A program made the translations under genes and the position numbers. A DNA stretch of 44,889 nucleotides, taken from assembly GCA_031289855.1 (NCBI GenBank), contig JAITOR010000009.1, positions 1 through 44,889 of the forward strand. Direction: 5' to 3'. Every line of letters starts with the position of its first letter. Positions within the stretch are counted from its first letter, which is position 1. Below, in pieces: positions 22,001 to 27,035 of the stretch. The notes beneath the pieces are model-generated. The model ran no database searches, was not told where the DNA came from, and saw only the letters and a list, made by a program, of their open reading frames with translations. Source of the DNA: Rickettsiales bacterium. Lineage in GTDB: Bacteria; Pseudomonadota; Alphaproteobacteria; Rickettsiales; UBA1997.

Positions 22001-22221
22001 CAGTTTCTGCTTGCTTGGTGGCAAAAATAACTTGTGATATATCAGAAGGCTATAAAAAGAAGATTGAAAAGATAAATGGTAATGGATGGGCTAGCACTGG
22101 TGTTGGAGGAATATATTATTGGCAAGATTGCAGTAAAGTAGCAGATGATTATACTTGTAAATATTCGCAACAAGATAATTATGGTACTTGGGTTGATAGT
22201 ATTCCAGAGGGTATATTTTAA
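10027..22221 (+). CDS. Giant (4064-residue) secreted Cys-rich protein
   Basis: Probably an exported surface or secreted protein. The N terminus has a basic start and a hydrophobic stretch ending FNANA, with signal cleavage expected after residue 30. The rest is rich in Cys, Asn, Gly, Asp and Tyr, with no membrane span evident. EF-hand-like calcium loops occur at about 1027-1038 (DNNCDGKITDED) and 2616-2627 (DTNKNGFLENWE). A cluster of C-x3-C units lies at about 2209-2310, interrupted by an acidic run near 2264-2281. From about 2165 to the end, units of Cys...Gly-x-Trp...Cys recur (for example ECLADGTWGPVIDPC near 2877 and KCNANGTWTRTNNC near 3908), recalling the second half of sushi/CCP modules. 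The many Cys imply disulfides formed outside the cytoplasm. It occupies 27 percent of the window without interruption. Function unknown; an adhesin or cell-contact protein is the best guess. Confidence 0.9.
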   Translation: MSKRNIRKMILKNTITCIGFAFITSFNANALISGLSGGSSGNTFCSDLIFANRAIGDWKVDDTGNNFVYAAAGSEVLLTRQVNSACNSLAAVGQTLEIQEETIRNVVPLAKITNKSASDNKCDVTYHMPLKEEGVDEGIAVNGTSILLNPVGKLRFPDANSVNSNTCSYKSCDALTVEEIRAIYYHEKKSNEEKFEEFFKSYNGTGTIITPKYVKYCEPKKCTAYNNRVCTNATPDNAKDLYCHDMQNPNLFKWLYVSGKSATEAKLDKDGKQVYHCKLHQCKRNDAISTFCPTNFDIFYNYTNMNLAVTDSFGISMSYDKLYERDILLNNNFNAISQKELYCSPAPSNDENCKIPRIIEIKELSCGTKDTCSTLMNNSNTCDKYTGMDNSITSSTDFDSIKQSFSLQGAAFVAAYDKCINDNVCENGDSVCINVRNENCISDKKTCVFTTDCGLSIKKNVEPCLSAIAQISEPNSVSAFFSPLPHPRAIELVCEIDGKSIENCSVNDSNVITCTVTNAVGVKNKYGAYYTNNDESDQVSSALTLEYKKCIEVGGKHKTILKRSLFGQLDSPLPPTTKVWDKVAAWAIIAASLGTATSSCMPEDNFTGNYETYTHRLNGNRANFYSNAKDGYNPESQMFCGSEEDFQKRYEAYESRRYLCDDYQSVLSNNYSKHYDSGWSATYVSGTRRTAPMMVGICSPLSTDNAPTASGSTYTCGNGKNYCNFFDWDSYYIKEEPEITWSTEKPIVTNANVKACMRFQSLADWSLCGTRTTRVDCGIGLCEFQYRGKDRCSDLSLNVLENSNGCVLGHVGGSCVQNVSNSGGTHKFRFRLVRGENSRLYVFLDRTTSTCVGRNTTYLVQSSSEIDNLRDIEDIYGTCIVTGGIEVNPHFNNKFERTQIYCRDRLTERTQMNLCADSENNANGTGCEGDVNTNQKRTFNMSDFYSNNPIGVILGDCKSSSEMNVFGDGNEGKVAQRKTCKVLLYKRSPDESNENFSDLHEQKNLFGKNFKGRLTALSLYDDNSLSDNNCDGKITDEDVFGEYLFKNLNCGYMFGNDYKILPQNDGENGMGGNVVYSFVEPEDWCKKKTEYVKDENSTPFDERFGATEKDYPDGNGRNHSFLINRKCSNLLMHKSVDVDPILNPEENHKASEWLPIDVVQYAGNNQLQGNIMENSQCTINSVENCRGYYNEKYYESGGVDSFVKESQGIPLPLPVSPSVYWRYAIKENMPDLFLPIIQISQYKKTGTNNYYNFVVGGKNQYVDFFEPSIKLVFGISDAYASILFNKSDVTGNISTIYVAGSSSENISVGYKFKKFGQIYPQSKGLACLVQLSTDGSEQQIGCLDRGTPNINNFILVRDTDGYVQTRPWVRAFFHNGNNLSVTGNVVGGLRAYFLKNNLSMSDTAALKQLIFTNYSRVDNTTYSDCSSLPTIKNEYAYLNTIDNPQKTCKELEEKIKAGMGEYTHLNGENYAYESGYPIYISSSYCSKVHYDCVNFTKEEQVENAKSPRDENYLSILNAKIRNCESQIETYCKKTSGNERTIQLDENKTNGTLTRIKENYLLNTSANEMCVTTGFERYFKGGVNASSVKAVKLQYYYPELEGIGKCILTNESKGNPACRISDYYTYCEYKEGIEDSTCNPLVDVAPTQDDMEDLGVSSLPNTYFCRLSVKNCVKRVSCDCNENGNGGISRCIDLPEQCFKGGSNLYKTLYKGALKDVTEDIAREPSCNCQLVSEDALDGVVVNSNQELRNPTPREFGLCAPLQDLDFCEPVKYYNEDRIYLDGNAGQPLSWLKNNSPGNLWRTNQKVEGRYYSVDDLGHAEFSKSNVCKEDIGNGNVSDEDWNKNFCLNGEYSYHEITGAECIKGTDKCITSILHSGSCGGFWKNKIYGEEGDEDARKVIPLATCTYFKTCAPGDKGCSITGKMPCAKDNEGCSPYPVFLMMDNTQCERYTCPDVRENEVFIEDEDEIADYSESEELKDMTADRRGQKHGYATWIKYKKGTDLYDCENGGNCAFEINEARNSVATTKVGEDGIADEELEANNSTTKYSNVRTGVENGKGDDLEERYANACVQGFAPAGSNLFLREFNAANAFVGINDKFSLDTSKPVNMIPYMVEQDKFMRSALGYDVGYYFYSRDKTKNDSKIINYNNFVALTGWSALEHLPIRSCNQVGEWMSPYDIYNIHGVAGYYRKSGIFENGVIAETCVGDFKTCKSACLETKERITDATPDICANACMEPFSNCIANACQSNYTTCTNSCDAITSSNEESEDEDGEDEEDEEDGDTQTSASSNQSCQDQCMVAKNSCTNTSLSANLNLQNLDKFPQYLGNYCERLYCPGYDDGDVGLLSIEKCDPTNTNINNKNKDNCSMLSDDKIEFTIPSSQSSGNETVRYSLYYSNEKNYDNYPLGLYEAVNLLSFPASNQPENYIDLGPSDPGAQNTNVLFEEYRNNGYKTPKIPLEFDTRINNVMNNKNTIWRHTGGAIWAETPTPRNNDVISYQIQGKCIEERKFYAENTLFFAGFEPQFNNVMQNLGVSTDNVYTEYGVNHTNVSKFLSSMKTTPKGNYIITNPEISSFFKDPMSANTQPTRSCGKWGQWSAIKNGCLSVCEALDPFRTTFKDTNKNGFLENWEITEIFSKPRYNSIENWWRNGLWAEIRQEEGWIEKSDGTICKESSTCTCDKGGDGSCDDITFYRGWGDYVTKMQMVTRSGYIQKWSGEICEKGKPNCTCDIGKLRNNGSVACQMGDIVYNNDSCDVDPGNDCSNIAGNTWSRINGDDMILNNNIRTYNGNRYGDRYTGGAKWGRSLGGLTITNIIIRDGRNETYVADEDDKIYIKGTCFSLVGKKIVENSKWVEGFPTDGALFVQSGDKNNVFEGAPHRECLADGTWGPVIDPCINFTTCVDFKITSKNMLQYMIDTEPQNNTPLTMDAKNRVNIDVKGVISHTQFDFQLKSDETEDVKTIGTLEGGKLNYSDILTAQRTNVPTLPVEINCSQASSSFVDTIGYNTSNIATINVNNNSVNTPSTNEIAAAKTITPKIGRLCNVATGDWEPGYNKFECRMKSCGDIAYSVGTGDDRIVIVDYKAIATNDNIGISGTTNPRSIGKVINKIEGLFYPKNSGYTGSVEFGNFADPNKQVFKNYEFKAQCPEGYKYCELHSTNGNIICNGDSGVPQDMETQITFTCELEQDSPSAQAIWKRKGECVAQYCIWQNDFGSGTYTSNAIGTSLPWKQKQMIMPYAKDNTTYVGGLNAVGGLPALNSRYMPVSSDTSIADRDVKKNSKTYTQPQYNYSYNISNKKTSAVVTTPNVNVKQNLRALLTRKTILENNSSGLPFESLGIYSPSVTIYKNFMANVNKKYIFSQSAKKYSTAVSTVSIENDTTTDSKTLLNYITGVEANIDFFIGDSFTSTINDPISKTALEDLEKLGKVTVGTEIRMDAYCVRKVGRYYPKDNKIIAKCNPPTSGGLVGRWEVNTDTNAKCKKVCDLSKLPFDHTGIWWRRQVTDNIATATMGGSGQKIGNSVNYPGIVPVFVKDKVSANIKDYRKDLTDKAISASKPNIADCTSADCVTARKKLENFVFNNITLKVTSKSIYNEDREPVVNDGFQTGAYGTKSRYVESGGVVIGYCDDTRMLTGDNVEFTCSEMSDGSMKWTTEKPADCKTYSKTSLEGIPANISLWLRVTGDDDGSQDDARVDISDRYSATTNIFYVNSNHDKLLVGDVKYGASNLATTDATNYGSTGSSSFGTYSRLGVQKACKISVVAAGASGLCKTDALTANRYRATALNSDHYDAVYTNSSNSTKLASFLNSTTAAPFTKGEGLLYTQFTNRDNGSSGYGFGGFFEVNPVYTDTTAYNMYTCDASEIEYGGDLVDVFLNGNDRFSGKRSAKWFTANSVVIAKCGGKTENDMKNEGWGVLFKCNANGTWTRTNNCAKDNLYYCDNESDNVSHESAKNYSGVCYDGNRSETLNFRSPAKERVYIGFPKIIGNCGRWNRDAGACNKPVSACLVAKITCDISEGYKKKIEKINGNGWASTGVGGIYYWQDCSKVADDYTCKYSQQDNYGTWVDSIPEGIF

Positions 22222-22558
22222 TTTTTATTTTTTCCCCCTTTCCTCTCCAATTTTTTTGTCTAATTACCCTTCTCTTGATGGAGAGAATAGTTATTTATTT
22301 GCTCTCTATTTTGATACTTATCCTTTGTAGTTATCATCATTTTTTGTATATCCTATAATTATTCCTCTTTTGTGGAGGGTCAAAATCCAATGAAGTTGGT
22401 TTTTTTGAAAGGACTCTCCATTGTTTATTTTTTTTCATTATTTACACTTTGTCATCTTCTTGAGAGGTGGTCAAATTGTAGAGTCATTTGAGGAAAAAAA
22501 TTATTAAAAAAAAATGAAAACAGGTCGAAAAAGAATGTAGAATAAAAAATTTTTCCTA
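22222..22558. other. 337-nt intergenic region after the giant gene
   Basis: No convincing protein gene. It holds a pyrimidine-rich stretch directly after the giant ORF, a long-loop inverted repeat (CTCTCCA near 22242 with TGGAGAG near 22279), and the promoter-plus-hairpin unit at 22331-22436 described separately. The last 120 nt contain another purine-rich segment (GAGAGGTGGTCAAATT) but no clear structure. Confidence 0.6.
22366..22436 (+). ncRNA. Candidate small RNA or independent terminator
   Basis: A promoter-like pair (TTATCA 22331-22336, 17-nt spacer, TATAAT 22354-22359) predicts a start near 22366. An outer stem TGGAGGGTC (22373-22381) pairs with GGACTCTCCA (22411-22420) over 9 bp with one G-U, enclosing a smaller hairpin (CCAA/TTGG and AAAA/TTTT). 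A T-rich tract at 22421-22435 follows. Together these define a transcript of about 70 nt. The same hairpin may simply terminate transcripts of the giant gene. Confidence 0.35.
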
Positions 22559-23032
22559 TTATACCCCTCTGCCTCCATTCTCTCTTGATTTAGTTGGTGT
22601 TCCTATTGTTTTTACCATTTCAATCGCCTTATCTTTTGAAAGTCCTCTTGCTCTTAACTTTTCAATAATGACCTCCATTTCATCATTTTCAATATTTATT
22701 GCTTCAACCACATCATTTGATAATTGTGCCTTTAAATCTTCTCTAAGTTCTTTATTTTTATTCCTAAACACTGGGGCATCATCATCTTCCTCATCCTCTT
22801 TTTTTACAATCTTTAATATTTTTTTAACTTTTTCCTCTATATCATCATCTTTTCTAATCTCTTCCATCTCATGTTTTACAGATTTTTTACTTTTATCATC
22901 AAAATTTTCATCTTTAATCCCCCTTAACAAATCACTTTCATCCTCTTCTTTTATATCAAAAACATTCTTTTTGGCATTAATCAAGGCATTGGAAATATTA
23001 CTTTTAGGGGCTCTCGTAGAATTGTTTGGCAC
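22559..23032 (-). CDS. Acidic, highly charged hypothetical protein
   Basis: Not recognised. 157 residues, very rich in Lys, Glu and Asp with long acidic runs (KKEDEEDDDAPV), probably largely disordered with helical segments. The C-terminal part 'EVIIEKLRARGLSKDKAIEMVKTIG' resembles a short UBA-like or coiled helical motif, but this is weak. The start is a GTG placed directly after the tpiA stop codon (TAGGTG), with a GGAAG Shine-Dalgarno inside the tpiA end, so translation is coupled to tpiA. No signal peptide, so cytosolic. Confidence 0.65.
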   Translation of the reverse strand: MPNNSTRAPKSNISNALINAKKNVFDIKEEDESDLLRGIKDENFDDKSKKSVKHEMEEIRKDDDIEEKVKKILKIVKKEDEEDDDAPVFRNKNKELREDLKAQLSNDVVEAINIENDEMEVIIEKLRARGLSKDKAIEMVKTIGTPTKSRENGGRGV

Positions 23033-23788
23033 CTAAAAACTTCCTTTTACAATATTAAAGAAATCAGATCCCTTTAAACTCGCGCCACCAACTAATACAC
23101 CATCTACATTTTTTAAATGCAAAATTTCATTGGCATTATCAGGTTTTACAGAGCCACCATATAGAACTTTTAAATCTTGTTTTTTAACTACACTTTTAAT
23201 ATGTCCACAAACCTCATCAACCTCAGCAGTTGTTGCAACTTTACCTGTGCCAATTGCCCACACAGGTTCATAAGCCACCACAACTTTATTTAAATCCAAA
23301 CCAGCAGTGGTCTTCAAAACTTGTTCACCCACTACTTCAAGATGCTTTTTTGCTTCTCTTACTGATAAATCTTCACCTACACAAATTACAGGTGTAATAT
23401 TGTGTGCCAAAGCGCCAGCAGATTTTTTGTTAATGGTTTCATCAGTTTCACCTTGAAATTGTCGTCTTTCACTATGGCCTGTTAATGTATATTTGCAACC
23501 AAATTCATTCAAAAACAAAGGGCTTGTATTACCGGTAAATGCGCCTTTTTCTGTCTCATGCACGTCTTCAGCACCAATATTTACTTTAAAATTATTAGTT
23601 TCTTTATTATATTCAGTGGCTTTGGCAATAGCATATTCAATATACAAATCAGGCACGCATATTAAAATATCAACGGGTGATTTTGTATTGTTTTCACTTT
23701 CTTTTGCTGCAACAGCAAAATCTTTGAACCATTGGTCAATAGCACTCTTTGAACCATTCATTTTCCAATTACCAGATATAAAAGACAT
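23033..23788 (-). CDS. tpiA: Triosephosphate isomerase
   Basis: Interconverts dihydroxyacetone phosphate and glyceraldehyde 3-phosphate in the cytosol. The 251-residue protein is full length, with substrate-binding Asn7 and Lys9 (GNWKMNG), catalytic His105 (TGHSERR), catalytic Glu174 (VAYEPVWAIGTG, including the flexible loop 6) and the phosphate-binding 'YGGSVKPDN' and 'GVLVGGASL' loops. All catalytic residues are intact. In a reduced genome tpiA often serves gluconeogenic or phospholipid-precursor flow rather than full glycolysis; which applies here cannot be told from this window. It is followed without a gap by the acidic hypothetical gene. Confidence 0.97.
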   Translation of the reverse strand: MSFISGNWKMNGSKSAIDQWFKDFAVAAKESENNTKSPVDILICVPDLYIEYAIAKATEYNKETNNFKVNIGAEDVHETEKGAFTGNTSPLFLNEFGCKYTLTGHSERRQFQGETDETINKKSAGALAHNITPVICVGEDLSVREAKKHLEVVGEQVLKTTAGLDLNKVVVAYEPVWAIGTGKVATTAEVDEVCGHIKSVVKKQDLKVLYGGSVKPDNANEILHLKNVDGVLVGGASLKGSDFFNIVKGSF

Positions 23789-23888
23789 AAGTAAATAACA
23801 TTATTAATATAATTGTATCATATAATATTAATATTTATTTTACAAATTTATTTTATCTTTTTTAATATAATTTCTCGTCCATGTTTTT

Positions 23889-24893
23889 TTAACTTACAAC
23901 ATTAAACTCTGGAATTTCCACCACCCCATTTTCTTTAACGATTTTAATGCTTTTTATCAAAATATCCTGTTTTATTGTGGATAGTTTTTGCAAGGAATTG
24001 GTGTTGGTCATAGCCGCAATTCTAAGTGTTAAACAATTATTGGTTATGCCAGTAAAAAATACACTCACGGTGCTTTTATTGATTCCATAACAACTCTTTA
24101 AAGTGCTTGTAATTTCCTTCGTTATTTGCTCCATTTTATCAAAATCTTGATATTTTAATAGAATCTTTTCATCAATTTTAAAATAACTCGTTTTGTTCTT
24201 GTTTTGTATGGTCGTAATACTAAAAATAGAATTTGGAATATACATTGGAATATTTGTTTCTTTCAACAAAATTTTTGTTTGTCTCCAACTTATATATTCT
24301 ACTTTTCCTGTTATTTTTTTTTCTTCCAACACAATTTCATCACCCACGGAAAATGGCTTATCAATATAAATCACAATGCCACTAAAAATGTTCGAAAAAA
24401 TATCTTTACCGGCAAGACCAACAATCACAGAACCAAATCCACCAAATGCAAGCAATGTATTTATATTTATACCAAAATTTCCTAATATTAAAAACAACCA
24501 AATCACAAAAAGCATAATTTTAACTAATTTTTCTGTGAAATCAAGTCCACTAATATTAATTTTTTTTGTTTTTTGTAAAATATATTGTTTTTTAAATCTT
24601 GTGGCTATTTTTAATAATAATATTAAAATAACGAGATAAAACACTGAATTTATAAGTTTTGCAACATTTATGTTTGCAAGATGCATTGTTAAAATGTTTG
24701 AAAATTTTAATGCTAAACATATCCAGATAAGTGATAATAATGGCTTTTTTGCCGCAATTATAAGGCTTGTAAAAAAAACTCTTTTTCTTTTGTAAAAATA
24801 TTCAAAAAATGTGAATGAAAAATTTTTTATCAAAATATTTAGGAAAAATCCTATAAAAAATAATATTAAAAATTTTATTACCAACACCAACAT
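23889..24893 (-). CDS. MscS-type small-conductance mechanosensitive channel
   Basis: Membrane channel that opens under membrane tension to protect against osmotic downshock. Several N-terminal spans are followed by the pore helix and the MscS domain signature 'AFGGFGSVIVGLAGKDIFSNIFSGIVIYIDKPFSVGDEI', then the beta domain with 'GKVEYISWRQTKI' and a C-terminal alpha-beta domain. About 334 residues. The ATG at 24893 (MLVLVIKF) is favoured; an in-frame TTG at 24908 would add five residues. It is divergent from virB11 with about 75 nt between the two starts. Confidence 0.92.
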   Translation of the reverse strand: MLVLVIKFLILFFIGFFLNILIKNFSFTFFEYFYKRKRVFFTSLIIAAKKPLLSLIWICLALKFSNILTMHLANINVAKLINSVFYLVILILLLKIATRFKKQYILQKTKKINISGLDFTEKLVKIMLFVIWLFLILGNFGININTLLAFGGFGSVIVGLAGKDIFSNIFSGIVIYIDKPFSVGDEIVLEEKKITGKVEYISWRQTKILLKETNIPMYIPNSIFSITTIQNKNKTSYFKIDEKILLKYQDFDKMEQITKEITSTLKSCYGINKSTVSVFFTGITNNCLTLRIAAMTNTNSLQKLSTIKQDILIKSIKIVKENGVVEIPEFNVVS

Positions 24894-24970
24894 TATGTCA
24901 TCATACAATAATATTTTTAAAAGTAAATAATATTGATTTTTATTTTTATAATATTATTATAACAAGTTAT

Positions 24971-25963
24971 ATGCCTAATTACGAAGCACTGAATGTCTAT
25001 TTGAAGCAGATAACCCATATATTGGATCAGCCAGGTATTGCCGAAATTTCAATAAACGATCCAGGTGAAGCATGGGTGGAAAAAAAAGGTGATATGTTTA
25101 GAGTTGAGATGCCTGAATATACATTGAAGCATTTAAAAGCATTGGCAAGTCTTATTGCTCAGGCAACAGATCAAAAGATTAGTGAGGAAACTCCACTACT
25201 TGGTGCTACTTTACCAGGGGGACAGAGAATTCAAATTGTGATTCCACCTGCTACGGAAGCAACTTCCGTAATTTATTCCATAAGAAAACCGAGTGATTTA
25301 AAATGGTCGTTAGAGGATTATGAGAAAATGGGTTGTTTTGACTCCACATCAGCACAAGCAATCGTTGATACGAATAATATAGTGCTTTCAAGACTATTGA
25401 AGGCCGGATTGATTAAAACTTTTTTATATAAAGCAATTTTTAGTAAAAAAAATATTATTATTGCTGGTGGTACTTCAACAGGAAAAACAACATTTACCAA
25501 TGCCTGTTTGAGAGCAATTCCAAAAAGTGAAAGACTTATAAGTTGTGAGGATGCTCGAGAAATTGACTTGACCGCTTTCCCAAATAGGGTGCACTTACTT
25601 GCATCAAAGGGTGGACAAGGTAGAGCAAATGTTACGACGCAAGATTTGATTGAATGTTGCCTTCGTTTAAGACCTGAAAGAATAATAGTGGGTGAGTTGA
25701 GAGGTTCGGAAGCATTTGCCTTTTTAAGAGCCATCAACACGGGTCACCCTGGTTCTATTTCCACGCTGCATGCTGATACTCCAGCTATGGCACTTCAACA
25801 GTTAAAAATGATGGTGTTGCAGGCTGGACTTGGTATGCCACCAAAGGATATCGTTGATTACATAGAAAATGTGGTAGATATTGTGGTGCAATTAAAAAGA
25901 GGACAAAAAGGTCGAAGATTTATTAGTGAGGTTTATTTTAAAGATTACGACAGAAGCGTTTAG
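24971..25963 (+). CDS. virB11: VirB11-type ATPase of a type IV secretion system
   Basis: Hexameric cytoplasmic ATPase that drives type IV secretion pilus biogenesis and substrate transfer. The N-terminal domain (about 1-135) is followed by the RecA-like domain with Walker A GGTSTGKTT (166-174), the Asp box 'ISCEDAREIDL', 'LRLRPERIIVGELRGSEAF' (Walker B region) and the His box 'HPGSISTLHAD'. The 330-residue length is normal and all motifs are intact. No other vir/trb gene lies within 20 kb on either side, as in Rickettsiales, where rvh genes are dispersed. The promoter is probably TTGATT (24933-24938), 16-nt spacer, TATTAT (24955-24960). Confidence 0.95.
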   Translation: MPNYEALNVYLKQITHILDQPGIAEISINDPGEAWVEKKGDMFRVEMPEYTLKHLKALASLIAQATDQKISEETPLLGATLPGGQRIQIVIPPATEATSVIYSIRKPSDLKWSLEDYEKMGCFDSTSAQAIVDTNNIVLSRLLKAGLIKTFLYKAIFSKKNIIIAGGTSTGKTTFTNACLRAIPKSERLISCEDAREIDLTAFPNRVHLLASKGGQGRANVTTQDLIECCLRLRPERIIVGELRGSEAFAFLRAINTGHPGSISTLHADTPAMALQQLKMMVLQAGLGMPPKDIVDYIENVVDIVVQLKRGQKGRRFISEVYFKDYDRSV

Positions 25964-25991
25964 AAGTGTTTGAGCGGATATATAAATTAAT

Positions 25992-26020
25992 TTGACATTA
26001 TTTTTTTTATATTATATACT
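25992..26020 (+). promoter_or_regulatory. Promoter of the His-leader / binding-protein transcript
   Basis: TTGACA (25992-25997), 17-nt spacer, TATACT (26015-26020). Start predicted at about 26027, which is also the first ATG of the leader peptide, so the leader may be translated from a leaderless transcript. Confidence 0.75.
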
Positions 26021-26026
26021 AAAAAC

Positions 26027-26098
26027 ATGAATTTAAAAAATGATAATATGAAAATGATTTATTTATTGAATAACAACTTATTTCATCATAGCAAGTAA
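26027..26098 (+). CDS. Leader peptide with tandem His codons (attenuation candidate)
   Basis: A 23-codon ORF. The part from the second ATG (26048) reads MKMIYLLNNNLFHHSK and stops at TAA 26096-26098. It has three consecutive Asn codons (26069-26077) and two consecutive His codons (26084-26089); the His pair lies immediately before the first arm of the downstream hairpin. Either ATG 26027 or ATG 26048 could be used. It is too short for ordinary gene calls; its value is its position between a near-consensus promoter and an attenuator-type fold. Confidence 0.6.
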   Translation: MNLKNDNMKMIYLLNNNLFHHSK

Positions 26099-26169
26099 TG
26101 CTTGCTAATCATAAATCGTGGTCATATTTGACTTTGCAAGCATCTTTTAATTTAAAGATGCTTGTTTTT
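26089..26169 (+). promoter_or_regulatory. Attenuator: mutually exclusive hairpins ending in a terminator
   Basis: Hairpin 1:2 is TAGCAAG (26089-26095) with CTTGCTA (26101-26107). Terminator 3:4 is CAAGCATCTTT (26137-26147) with AAAGATGCTTG (26154-26164), followed by TTTTTA. The alternative 2:3 pairing, ATGCTTGC (26098-26105) with GCAAGCAT (26136-26143), is a perfect 8 bp and would destroy both. A ribosome stalled at the His codons would cover arm 1 and free arm 2, so readthrough is predicted when charged tRNA-His is scarce. Confidence 0.65.
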
Positions 26170-26201
26170 ATTAAAAAAATTTAAAAAATACAGGAATTAA
26201 A

Positions 26202-26921
26202 ATGAAAAAATATTTATTAGTTATAATGGCATTATTAGGAATTGCTAATTTGCAGGCAAAGACTTTAAGAGTTGGAACAAATGCGACATATCCTCCTTTT
26301 GAATCTTTCAATGAAAAGGGAGAATTGGTTGGCTTTGACATAGATTTGTTAAATTCAATCGCTAAAAAATTAAATTACAAATTGGAATATATTGATTTAC
26401 CGTTTGAGGGTTTAATTCAAGAATTGGAAAGTGAAAAAGTTGATTTAGTAATTTCTTGTTTAAGTGAAACTTCCGATAGAAAAAAGAAGGTAAATTTTAG
26501 TGATGGATATATGAAAATTGGTGTTTTTGTTATAGTTAAACAAGACAATAATACAATTAAAAGTGCAAAAGATTTGAAAAAGGGTATTAAACTTGGTGTG
26601 GAAACTGGTTCTTCGCAAGTAAAATATTCTGAAGAAAACTATAAGGGCGTTGAATTAGTGTTTTTCAATAATGTAGATATTTATACTGCACTTGAAACTG
26701 GAAAAGTTGATGCAATTTTGATGGATGATATACCGGCATTAGCATACTTAAAGAGCAAAGGTAAGGGTAAACTTAAAATTGTTGGTGATAAAATAAATCC
26801 AAAAAATGCTGGTATGGCATTTAATAAGAAAAACACAGCATTGTTAAAAGAAATTAACAAAGCTTTGAAAGAAGTAAGAAGTAGCGGTGAATACAAAAAA
26901 ATATATGATAAATGGATATAG
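26202..26921 (+). CDS. Periplasmic amino-acid-binding protein (SBP_bac_3, HisJ-like)
   Basis: Substrate-binding component of an amino-acid ABC importer. The signal peptide MKKYLLVIMALLGIANLQA is followed by a complete two-lobe domain: 'LRVGTNATYPPFESFNEKGE', 'GFDIDLLNSIAKKL', 'VDLVISCLSETSDRKKKVNFS' (the Arg that clamps the ligand carboxylate lies here), 'IKLGVETGSSQVKY', 'KVDAILMDD' and the final 'SGEYKKIYDKWI'. The 239-residue length is typical for HisJ, ArtJ and GlnH. An AGGA Shine-Dalgarno precedes the ATG. No permease or ATPase is adjacent. The upstream leader with His-His codons suggests that its expression follows histidine supply and that its ligand may be histidine or a related basic amino acid. 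Confidence 0.92.
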   Translation: MKKYLLVIMALLGIANLQAKTLRVGTNATYPPFESFNEKGELVGFDIDLLNSIAKKLNYKLEYIDLPFEGLIQELESEKVDLVISCLSETSDRKKKVNFSDGYMKIGVFVIVKQDNNTIKSAKDLKKGIKLGVETGSSQVKYSEENYKGVELVFFNNVDIYTALETGKVDAILMDDIPALAYLKSKGKGKLKIVGDKINPKNAGMAFNKKNTALLKEINKALKEVRSSGEYKKIYDKWI

Positions 26922-26948
26922 TTATTAAAATTATCTATTGGTAAGATT

Positions 26949-26995
26949 TGAAGTGTTGAAATTGTTATATTGTATCGATTCAACACTTCATTTTT
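26949..26995 (+). terminator. Rho-independent terminator of the binding-protein gene
   Basis: TGAAGTGTTGAA (26949-26960) pairs perfectly with TTCAACACTTCA (26979-26990), an 18-nt loop between, followed by TTTTT. It lies 28 nt after the stop codon. Confidence 0.85.
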
Positions 26996-27035
26996 ATCAA
27001 TCAAATAATAAATTTTTACATAAACGACTTAACAT

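Noticed and set aside
22668-23036. 122-codon Ser/Phe-rich plus-strand ORF opposite the acidic gene
   Set aside because: Antisense shadow of Glu/Asp/Lys codons; low complexity only.
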